Shown here one piece after another: positions 58,184-64,000 of a stretch of 64,000 nt of DNA. Every line of letters begins with the position of its first letter. Position 1 is the stretch's first letter. The notes under the pieces were generated by a model. That model did not search any database and had not been told where the DNA came from. It saw nothing but the letters and a program-made list of their open reading frames with translations. Position numbers and translations under genes: made by a program. The stretch comes from Flavobacterium ammoniigenes (GTDB lineage: Bacteria > Bacteroidota > Bacteroidia > Flavobacteriales > Flavobacteriaceae): contig NZ_AP025184.1 in NCBI RefSeq assembly GCF_020886055.1, positions 1,116,001 through 1,180,000 of the forward strand, read 5' to 3'.

Positions 58184-58250
58184 CTACGATTTTAGCTTCG
58201 CTCCGTTCGGCTTCGCCTCGGGTCGATTTACGAAGTTTGAGGTACGATAT
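58184..58250 (+). repeat. Interspersed intergenic repeat, copy F (core and arms)
   Basis: CTACGATTTT, the core TTCGCTCCGTTCGGCTTCGC CTCGGGTC, then GATTTACGAAGTTTGAGGTA and CGATAT. It begins six bases after the cupin stop. The core has the same orientation as copy H. Confidence 0.7.
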
Positions 58251-58352
58251 AAGAAGTGTTCAGTGATCAGCTTTTAGTGTTCAGATTGATTGAAGTATAA
58301 TTATAGAACATCTTATAAACTCATAACCATTAAACATTATAAATATAAACAA

Positions 58353-58904
58353 ATGATTCGTTTTTTTGATTTTATTTTTTCTTTGATTGGACTAGTACTA
58401 CTGAGTCCAATTGTTATTGTGTTACTAATTATTGGGTATTTTGATACGGGTTCACCTGTTTTTTGTCAAGAGCGTGTTGGCAAAAACAAGCAGCCATTTA
58501 ATTTGTATAAATTTCGTTCCATGCATTTGGATACGAAATCGGTAGCGACGCATTTAGCGAATTACAGTGCGGTAACGAAATACGGTGCTTTTTTGCGCAA
58601 ATCGAAACTAGATGAGTTGCCACAATTATGGAATGTCCTTTTAGGCGATATGAGTTTAGTAGGTCCACGACCTAATTTATTCAATCAAGAAGAATTAATT
58701 CAAGAGCGTGATAGCAGAGGAGTGTACCAAGTAGTTCCTGGAATTACTGGTTTGTCACAAATCAATAAAATAGACATGTCTACACCACAACTCCTAGCTG
58801 AAACTGATGCCGTAATGACCAGTCAATTGACAGTCATTCAGTATTTTTATTACATTATTGCTACGGTTTTGGGGAAAGGGTCTGGGGATAGAATGATCAA
58901 GTAA
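58353..58904 (+). CDS. Monotopic phosphoglycosyl transferase (PglC/WcaJ-C type)
   Basis: The 183-residue protein starts with a re-entrant hydrophobic helix ([20 protein letters not shown]) and has the family core [40 protein letters not shown] and [14 protein letters not shown], with the catalytic Asp-Glu pair in KLDELPQ. It transfers a sugar phosphate to undecaprenyl phosphate and starts unit assembly. It is the short form without the membrane domain of WcaJ. The frame is open to a TTG at 58290, but the ATG at 58353 is the natural start. Confidence 0.88.
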   Translation: MIRFFDFIFSLIGLVLLSPIVIVLLIIGYFDTGSPVFCQERVGKNKQPFNLYKFRSMHLDTKSVATHLANYSAVTKYGAFLRKSKLDELPQLWNVLLGDMSLVGPRPNLFNQEELIQERDSRGVYQVVPGITGLSQINKIDMSTPQLLAETDAVMTSQLTVIQYFYYIIATVLGKGSGDRMIK

Positions 58905-59018
58905 TATACGATTTACGATATTTGATTTACGAATTTAAAATATAACAATTTACTATAGGAACAGATAGCGTCACTACGTTCGCAATAACAGACAACCGAT
59001 AACAGACAACCGACACCA
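58905..59018 (+). repeat. Interspersed intergenic repeat, copy G (composite)
   Basis: TATACGATTTACGATATTTG and GATTTACGAATTT are followed by AGATAGCGTCACTACGTTCG and then GACAACCGATAACAGACAAC. This is the same three-part order as copy D at 33090-33198. Confidence 0.65.
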
Positions 59019-59025
59019 GAATACA

Positions 59026-59574
59026 ATGACAATAGAAACAACCTCAATTCAAGATTTAGTAATTATCAATCCCACCGTATTTGAAGATGCGCGTGGGTAT
59101 TTTTTTGAGGCCTATAATCAAAATGCACTAGCAGCCCAAGGGATACATATTAACTTTGTGCAAGACAATCAATCGTTTTCTAAACGCGGTACTTTGAGAG
59201 GCTTGCATTATCAAAATCCGCCTTTTGCTCAGACTAAACTTATGAGAGTGTTGGAAGGAGAAATCATTGATGTTGCTGTAGATATTAGAAAACAATCGCC
59301 TACTTATGGGCAGCATTTTGCCATTACGCTATCTGACGAAAATAAAAAACAATTGTTGATACCGCATGGTTTTGCCCATGGTTTTTCAGTCATCAGTGAA
59401 ACGGCAGTCGTATTGTACAAATGCGATCAGTTTTATAACAAGGAAAGTGAAGGCGGGATTCGTTTTGACGATTCGAGTTTGAACATCGACTGGGGCATGG
59501 ACTTAGCAGCCGCTATTGTGTCGGATAAAGATTTGCTATTGCCGGGGATAGAGGGGTGTAATAGTCAATTTTAA
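59026..59574 (+). CDS. rmlC: dTDP-4-dehydrorhamnose 3,5-epimerase
   Basis: The 182-residue cupin-fold epimerase has FEDARGYFFEAYNQ, FVQDNQSFSKRGTLRGLHYQ with the catalytic His in LHYQNPP, VLEGEIIDVAVDIRKQSPTY and the late IPHGFAHGFSVISE. It acts on dTDP-4-keto-6-deoxyglucose from RmlB in dTDP-L-rhamnose synthesis. Repeat elements fill the spacers on both sides. Confidence 0.96.
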   Translation: MTIETTSIQDLVIINPTVFEDARGYFFEAYNQNALAAQGIHINFVQDNQSFSKRGTLRGLHYQNPPFAQTKLMRVLEGEIIDVAVDIRKQSPTYGQHFAITLSDENKKQLLIPHGFAHGFSVISETAVVLYKCDQFYNKESEGGIRFDDSSLNIDWGMDLAAAIVSDKDLLLPGIEGCNSQF

Positions 59575-59575
59575 T

Positions 59576-59663
59576 CGGGAATCGTGAACCGTAATACGTG
59601 AATCGAAATTAACTTCGCTCCGTTCGGCTTCGCCTCGGGTCGAATTACGATTTACGAATCACG
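59576..59663 (+). repeat. Interspersed intergenic repeat, copy H (best complete example)
   Basis: Left arm GGAATCGTGAACCGTAATAC and GTGAATCG (59578-59605), core TTCGCTCCGTTCGGCTTCGC CTCGGGTC (59614-59641), right arm GAATTACGATTTACGAATCA CG (59642-59663). The two arms are near reverse complements of one another, so the element can fold as a long imperfect hairpin around the core. The core itself can be read as pentamers ending in or containing TCG. Confidence 0.72.
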
Positions 59664-59671
59664 CATAAATT

Positions 59672-60520
59672 ATGAAAAAAATACTAGTAACAGGTGCCAA
59701 TGGCCAATTGGGTTCTGAATTGAAGGAGTTGTCCAGCCATTATTCGCAATTCGAATGGGTGTTTGCGGATCGTTCCGTTTTGGATTTGAGTAATTTGGAA
59801 TCGATATCGAAGGTATTGGAAACTATTCAGCCGCAAATTATAATTAATTGCGCCGCCTATACCGCCGTAGATAAAGCGGAAATGGAAACTGAATTAGCGG
59901 ATGTTTTGAATCACCAAGCTGTTGGAGTTTTGTCACAATGGAGTGCCAACCACGATTGTCGTTTGATTCACGTTTCTACCGATTATGTGTTTGATGGCAA
60001 TTCGAATGTAGCTTTAATCGAAGAGGCGCCAACAGGACCAATCAACGTCTATGGACAAACTAAATTGGCTGGAGAACAAGCATGTCTTCGAGAAAATCCC
60101 AATGCAATTGTTGTTCGTACTTCTTGGGTGTATTCGCGTTTTGGGAATAATTTTGTCAAAACGATGTCTCGCTTGATGCAGGAACGCGATAGTTTAAATG
60201 TGGTGAACGATCAAATAGGCAGTCCCACTTATGCCGCCGATTTGGCGCAAGCGATCTTAACTATAATTACGCATCCGCATTGGCAAGCAGGAATCTATCA
60301 CTTTTCGAACGAAGGGGAAATCAGCTGGTACGAATTTGCTTTAGCCATTCAAGAAATTGGAGGTTTCGATTGTGCCCTATCTGGTATTCCAAGTTCGGAT
60401 TATCCTACGCCAGCACAACGACCGCATTATTCCTTATTGGACAAATCTAAAATTACGACTACTTTTGGGGTGGTGGTGCCGGGATATCGAGAGAGTTTAG
60501 AAAGATGTATGAAAGCGTGA
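59672..60520 (+). CDS. rmlD: dTDP-4-dehydrorhamnose reductase
   Basis: The 282-residue SDR has ILVTGANGQLGSELKELSSH, IIINCAAYTAVDKAEMETEL, HVSTDYVFDGNSN and the catalytic VYGQTKLAGEQACL, plus RTSWVYSRFGNNFVKTM. It performs the last step of dTDP-L-rhamnose synthesis. The stop codon and last codon merge into the following repeat copy I. Confidence 0.96.
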   Translation: MKKILVTGANGQLGSELKELSSHYSQFEWVFADRSVLDLSNLESISKVLETIQPQIIINCAAYTAVDKAEMETELADVLNHQAVGVLSQWSANHDCRLIHVSTDYVFDGNSNVALIEEAPTGPINVYGQTKLAGEQACLRENPNAIVVRTSWVYSRFGNNFVKTMSRLMQERDSLNVVNDQIGSPTYAADLAQAILTIITHPHWQAGIYHFSNEGEISWYEFALAIQEIGGFDCALSGIPSSDYPTPAQRPHYSLLDKSKITTTFGVVVPGYRESLERCMKA

Positions 60521-60613
60521 ATCGTAAATCGTTAACCGTAATTCGTAAATTTCTACCCGAGGCAAAGCCGAACGGAGCGAAGCTAATCACGAATTTCGAA
60601 TTTCGAATCACGA
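60516..60613 (+). repeat. Interspersed intergenic repeat, copy I (complete, inverted core)
   Basis: Left arm GCGTGAATCGTAAATCGTTA and ACCGTAATTCGTAAAT, core CCCGAGGCAAAGCCGAACGG AGCGAAGC (60555-60582), right arm TAATCACGAATTTCGAATTT CGAATCACG. The core is the reverse complement of that in copies F and H. The left arm starts at the rmlD stop codon. Confidence 0.72.
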
Positions 60614-60626
60614 AAAAATAAATAAA

Positions 60627-61685
60627 ATGAAAAAAATACTCATCACCGGCGGGGCCGGATTTATTGGGTCTCATGTGGTGAGACGATTTGTGAATCAGTA
60701 TCCGAATTATCATATATTTAATTTAGATGCCTTGACCTATGCAGGAAATTTAGAAAACATTGCCGATATTGAAAAGGCGCCTAATTATACCTTTGTAAAA
60801 GGTGATATTGTAGACGCTCCTTTTATCGATGCCTTGTTTGCGGAACATCAATTTGATGGGGTGTTACACTTAGCAGCCGAATCGCATGTGGATCGTTCGA
60901 TTACCGATCCTTTGGCTTTTGTGAAGACCAATGTGATTGGGACCATGAATTTACTGAATGCGGCCAAAACGATTTGGAAAGACCAAATGGAAGGCAAACG
61001 CTTTTACCACATTAGTACCGATGAGGTGTATGGAAGTTTGGGTGCCGAAGGTTTGTTTACTGAAACTACCGCTTACGACCCGAATTCGCCTTATTCAGCT
61101 TCGAAAGCAAGTTCCGATCATTTTGTGCGTGCTTATGGTGAAACTTATGGCTTGCCGTATGTGTTGACGAATTGTTCGAACAATTACGGTCCGTTTCACT
61201 TTCCAGAGAAATTGATTCCATTGTTCATTAATAATATTATTCATAACAAGCCGTTACCGGTATATGGTGATGGTAAATATACCCGCGATTGGTTATTCGT
61301 AGAAGACCATGCGGTAGCTATTGATTTGGTTTTCCATAAAGGAGTGAATCACGATACTTACAATATTGGCGGTTTCAACGAATGGCAAAATATCGATTTG
61401 GTCAAATTATTGTGCCGCATCATGGACGAAAAATTAGGTCGTCCAGCTGGTACTTCGGCTCAGTTGATTACTTATGTTAAAGACCGTCCAGGTCACGACT
61501 TGCGTTATGCGATTGATGCTACCAAAATCAACCAAGAGTTGGGTTGGAAACCATCCGTTACTTTTGAAGAAGGCTTAGAGCGCACGGTGAATTGGTATTT
61601 GGACAATCAAAAATGGTTGGATAACGTGACCTCGGGGGCGTATGCGAGTTATTATGAAAAGCAATATGAGAATCGGGATTCGTAA
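60627..61685 (+). CDS. rmlB: dTDP-glucose 4,6-dehydratase
   Basis: The 352-residue SDR has ILITGGAGFIGSHVVRRFVN, HLAAESHVDRSITDPLAFVK, HISTDEVYGSLGAEGLFTET, the catalytic SPYSASKASSDHFVRAY and NCSNNYGPFHFPEKLIPLFI. It makes dTDP-4-keto-6-deoxyglucose, a branch point for rhamnose and, probably, the 2,6-dideoxyhexose module at 43.1-46.5 kb. The C-terminal residues NRDS and the stop codon lie in repeat copy J. Confidence 0.97.
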   Translation: MKKILITGGAGFIGSHVVRRFVNQYPNYHIFNLDALTYAGNLENIADIEKAPNYTFVKGDIVDAPFIDALFAEHQFDGVLHLAAESHVDRSITDPLAFVKTNVIGTMNLLNAAKTIWKDQMEGKRFYHISTDEVYGSLGAEGLFTETTAYDPNSPYSASKASSDHFVRAYGETYGLPYVLTNCSNNYGPFHFPEKLIPLFINNIIHNKPLPVYGDGKYTRDWLFVEDHAVAIDLVFHKGVNHDTYNIGGFNEWQNIDLVKLLCRIMDEKLGRPAGTSAQLITYVKDRPGHDLRYAIDATKINQELGWKPSVTFEEGLERTVNWYLDNQKWLDNVTSGAYASYYEKQYENRDS

Positions 61686-61713
61686 TTCGTAAACCGAGAG
61701 TCGTGAATCGTGA
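61672..61713 (+). repeat. Interspersed intergenic repeat, copy J (left arm, before the four-helix-bundle gene)
   Basis: CGGGATTCGTAATTCGTAAA followed by CCGAGAGTCGTGAATCGTGA. The copy begins within the last codons of rmlB. No core follows; the four-helix-bundle gene comes next. Confidence 0.7.
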
Positions 61714-61737
61714 AAATTATTTAAGCCCCCAATTAAT

Positions 61738-62094
61738 ATGAAAAATCACAAAGATTTAGATGTTTGGAAACAGTCAATGTTGTTAGCTGAACAGATTTAT
61801 AACTTAACAAAAGATTTCCCAACAGACGAAAAATACGGTTTGATAAGTCAAATGAAACGAGCCGTTATATCTATTCCTAGCAATATTGCCGAAGGTGCAG
61901 CTAGAAAAGGAAACAAAGAATTTGTACAATTTATGTATATTGCTATGGGTTCTTTATCCGAATTAGAAACTCAAATACTTTTATCGCAACGTTTACAATT
62001 TGTAAATTCAGTAGATAATTATTTAGACCAAATTGAGAAAATTAAACAAATGCTTTTTGGTTTAATTCGATATATAAGTAAGCGTGACTCGTGA
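61738..62094 (+). CDS. Four-helix-bundle protein (S23/23S-IVS and Avd-like family)
   Basis: The 118-residue protein begins [20 protein letters not shown] and has [20 protein letters not shown] with [20 protein letters not shown], the conserved core of the four-helix-bundle family first found in 23S rRNA intervening sequences and related to Avd of diversity-generating retroelements. The molecular role in polysaccharide loci is not known. It interrupts the rml operon between rmlB and rmlA and lies between a left-type repeat arm (J) and a right-type arm (K); its final residues RDS and stop come from repeat K. Confidence 0.85.
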   Translation: MKNHKDLDVWKQSMLLAEQIYNLTKDFPTDEKYGLISQMKRAVISIPSNIAEGAARKGNKEFVQFMYIAMGSLSELETQILLSQRLQFVNSVDNYLDQIEKIKQMLFGLIRYISKRDS

Positions 62095-62127
62095 GTCGGA
62101 TTACGAATCACAAATTACGAATCACGA
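62081..62127 (+). repeat. Interspersed intergenic repeat, copy K (right arm, after the four-helix-bundle gene)
   Basis: CGTGACTCGTGAGTCGGATT followed by ACGAATCACAAATTACGAAT CACG. It forms the 3' end of the four-helix-bundle gene and the spacer before rmlA; together with copy J it brackets the inserted gene. Confidence 0.7.
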
Positions 62128-62140
62128 AAAAATAGAAACT

Positions 62141-63010
62141 ATGAAAGGAATTATACTCGCCGGAGGATCCGGTACAAGATTGCACCCCTTGACTTTGGCA
62201 ATGAGCAAGCAAATGATGCCGGTTTATGACAAGCCGATGATTTATTATCCCTTATCGACTTTGATGATGGCTGGGATTAATGAAATTTTGATTATTTCGA
62301 CGCCCCATGATTTGCCTAACTTTAAAAAGTTGTTGGGTGATGGATCACAGATTGGGTGCCAATTTAGTTATGCAGAGCAAGCCGTTCCGAATGGATTAGC
62401 GCAAGCTTTTGTGATTGGCGCTGATTTTATTGGTAACGATGCAGTGGCTTTAGTGTTGGGCGATAATATTTTCTTTGGAGCCCATATGCAAGAGTTATTG
62501 CAATCTAATACGAAACCTGATGGAGGTGTGGTATTTGCCTACCATGTTTCAGATCCGGAGCGTTATGGCGTAGTGGAGTTTGATGCCGATTTTAAGGCGC
62601 TTTCTATTGAAGAAAAGCCATTGGAACCGAAATCGAACTATGCGGTACCCGGATTGTACTTTTATGACAACTCAGTCGTGGAAATTGCTAAGAACATTCA
62701 ACCTTCAGCTCGAGGCGAATACGAGATTACCGATGTCAATAAAGAATACTTGAAACAAGGTAAACTAAAAGTGGGTATTTTAAGTCGTGGAACGGCTTGG
62801 TTGGATACGGGAACCTTTGCTAGTTTGATGCAAGCGGGACAATTTGTTCAGGTATTGGAAGAACGTCAAGGTTTGAAAGTGGGATGTATTGAAGAAATAG
62901 CTTGGCGTCAAGGATTCATCACGACTGACCAATTAAAAGTAATTGCTGAACCCCTTCGCAAGTCCGGATACGGTGACTATTTGTTAGGATTGTTGAAGTT
63001 TAAGAAGTAA
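62141..63010 (+). CDS. rmlA: Glucose-1-phosphate thymidylyltransferase
   Basis: The 289-residue enzyme makes dTDP-glucose. Evidence: [98 protein letters not shown]. The frame is open upstream through the repeat to 62084, but the ATG at 62141 gives the family's normal start. It completes the rmlC-D-B-A set. Confidence 0.97.
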   Translation: MKGIILAGGSGTRLHPLTLAMSKQMMPVYDKPMIYYPLSTLMMAGINEILIISTPHDLPNFKKLLGDGSQIGCQFSYAEQAVPNGLAQAFVIGADFIGNDAVALVLGDNIFFGAHMQELLQSNTKPDGGVVFAYHVSDPERYGVVEFDADFKALSIEEKPLEPKSNYAVPGLYFYDNSVVEIAKNIQPSARGEYEITDVNKEYLKQGKLKVGILSRGTAWLDTGTFASLMQAGQFVQVLEERQGLKVGCIEEIAWRQGFITTDQLKVIAEPLRKSGYGDYLLGLLKFKK

Positions 63011-63065
63011 AATCTAAACAATTTATAATACCGAAATAATATTCTTTTACTTACAAATATTTGTT

Positions 63066-63073
63066 TACTTTTG
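63066..63073 (+). promoter_or_regulatory. -7 element before the WbpM/CapD-type gene
   Basis: TACTTTTG lies 62 nt before the ATG at 63136, suggesting that the last gene has its own promoter. No exact TTTG is seen at the correct upstream distance. Confidence 0.5.
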
Positions 63074-63135
63074 AGTGTATCATTCGGTATAGTTTGATAA
63101 AGTTGTTATAAAATCAAAGTTATTTGAATAGTTAT

Positions 63136-64000
63136 ATGCCTGAAAATAAAACGAATTCCACTTCTTTTTTTTCTAAAGAAAATCTAAGATTCAGTATTAG
63201 TAGTTTGAATTATCTACCTCGATGGATCATTTTATCTATTGATTTCGGGGTGTTAATTGCCTCCTGTTTGTTTAGTTTTTTACTGTTTAGAGGTACTGGT
63301 TTGAACTTTGTGCTGACACCTTACTGGAAAGAATTATTGTTTTTCTTTTTGGTCATGAACGTTTTTTCGTTCTGGTTGTTCCGAACGTATTCGGGTATTA
63401 TTCGTCACTCTTCTTATATCGATGCCGTAAAATTGTTATTTTCACAGGTCTCGATTTTGGTTTTCTTCCTGATTTTTAATTTGATTTATGAGTGGAACTT
63501 TGAGGATAAAGCCTTTTTAAATACGGCCTTGTTTGTCAATACGGTTTTCACTTTTTGCGGTTTGTTCTTGTACCGTGTGATAGTCAAGCGTACGTTTGAA
63601 CTCTATTTTTCTGATTCTTCTAAAAATAAGTTGGTTCGCGTCATCATTTATGGTACCGATTCCAATGCGATTTCGGTAGCCAATGCCTTGAATTTTGAAA
63701 CACCTGCTCGTTTTAAGGTAATTGGTTTTGTGGATCACAACAACCAAAATACATCCAAACGTATGTTGGATTTGCCTATTTTGGCACAAAAGAAAAAACT
63801 ACCTGCCTTGTTGCGATCTATTGGTGCCGAAGGCGTTATCATTGCTGATAAAAGCTTAAGCAAAGACGAACAAATACAGATTGTAGACCAATGTTTGGAA
63901 TTCAATTATAAGGTATTTACCGTGCCTTTGATTACCAACTGGGAGAACCAAAAAGAGATCTCTCAGAAAATTAAAAACATACAGATTGAGGATTTATTGG
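63136..64000 (+). CDS. Membrane-bound nucleotide-sugar 4,6-dehydratase, WbpM/CapD/PglF type (C-terminus off the window)
   Basis: From the ATG at 63136 the frame stays open for 288 codons to the window end. Four hydrophobic segments (for example WIILSIDFGVLIASCLFSFL; ELLFFFLVMNVFSFWLF; LFSQVSILVFFLIFNLIY; FVNTVFTFCGLFLYRVIV) are followed by a CoA-binding-like Rossmann domain (VRVIIYGTDSNAISVANALN; FKVIGFVDHNN; EGVIIADKSLS). It ends at IKNIQIEDLL, the usual link to the catalytic SDR domain. The family forms UDP-4-keto-6-deoxy-HexNAc for bacillosamine, QuiNAc or FucNAc. Confidence 0.87.
   Translation, partial: MPENKTNSTSFFSKENLRFSISSLNYLPRWIILSIDFGVLIASCLFSFLLFRGTGLNFVLTPYWKELLFFFLVMNVFSFWLFRTYSGIIRHSSYIDAVKLLFSQVSILVFFLIFNLIYEWNFEDKAFLNTALFVNTVFTFCGLFLYRVIVKRTFELYFSDSSKNKLVRVIIYGTDSNAISVANALNFETPARFKVIGFVDHNNQNTSKRMLDLPILAQKKKLPALLRSIGAEGVIIADKSLSKDEQIQIVDQCLEFNYKVFTVPLITNWENQKEISQKIKNIQIEDLL

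Noticed and set aside
24611..62127. CRISPR array
   Set aside because: The repeats are degenerate, vary in spacing and lie between genes across 37 kb; there is no array with regular spacers and no cas gene.
62084..62140. N-terminal extension of rmlA
   Set aside because: It is a reading of repeat copy K; the ATG at 62141 directly precedes the conserved [12 protein letters not shown] motif.

Overview
The window comes from a low-GC Bacteroidota genome, most probably a Flavobacterium or close relative. The evidence is the SusC/RagA receptor, Bacteroidota promoters of the TTTG-N(17-23)-TANNTTTG type in front of many operons, almost no Shine-Dalgarno sequences, the gene order rpsL-rpsG-fusA-rpsJ followed by the S10/spc/alpha genes, and proteins such as CtlX and an UpxY-type NusG paralogue. 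All calls were made by reading; no database search was run.

Layout. (1) 1-1735, minus strand: the N-terminal 578 residues of a SusC/RagA TonB-dependent transporter. (2) 2227-19416: one co-directional translation block of 31 genes from rpsL to rplQ, including fusA, secY, infA, rpmJ and rpoA, with a second promoter between rpsJ and rplC and a strong terminator after rplQ. (3) 19565-26706: housekeeping genes, mostly single units with their own promoter or terminator: carA, eno, gltA, two guanidino-group hydrolases (a DDAH/arginine-deiminase-like enzyme and CtlX), a CoA-binding protein and recR. (4) 26737 to the window end: a large Wzx/Wzy-type surface polysaccharide (capsule or O-antigen) locus.

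The polysaccharide locus looks mosaic. Its left flank (ugd, upxY-like antiterminator, cytidylyltransferase, manC, multi-SLBB export protein, second UDP-sugar dehydrogenase, Wzz) and right flank (PglC-like phosphoglycosyltransferase, rmlC, rmlD, rmlB, four-helix-bundle gene, rmlA, start of a WbpM/CapD-type dehydratase) have intergenic spaces filled with an unusual family of short interspersed repeats. The centre (about 35.65-58.18 kb) has none of these repeats. It holds a nonulosonic acid (pseudaminic/legionaminic-like) cassette at 35.7-42.7 kb, a 423-bp non-coding junction, a three-gene module predicted to make a dTDP-2,6-dideoxyhexose, then flippase, polymerase, glycosyltransferases and acyltransferase (43.1-55.6 kb), and finally the GDP-L-fucose genes gmd, fcl and a PMI-type cupin.

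How the genes fit together: manC plus the cupin supply GDP-mannose, gmd/fcl turn it into GDP-fucose, and a GT11 fucosyltransferase can use it. RmlA/RmlB supply dTDP-4-keto-6-deoxyglucose both to RmlC/RmlD (rhamnose) and to the 2,3-dehydratase module. Two dehydrogenases supply uronic acids. The PglC-like enzyme starts the lipid-linked unit, glycosyltransferases extend it, Wzx flips it, Wzy polymerises it, and Wzz plus the SLBB protein control length and export.

The most interesting points are: the two-armed repeat elements that abut or supply stop codons and that bracket the four-helix-bundle gene inside the rml operon; the antibiotic-type deoxysugar module; the nonulosonic acid cassette with no visible PseG/NeuC step, and a nearby protein resembling GT42/DUF115 enzymes; a truncated acyltransferase-like remnant just before wzx; a perfect 12-bp inverted repeat around the S10-operon promoter; and hairpins just before rpsH and rpsD.
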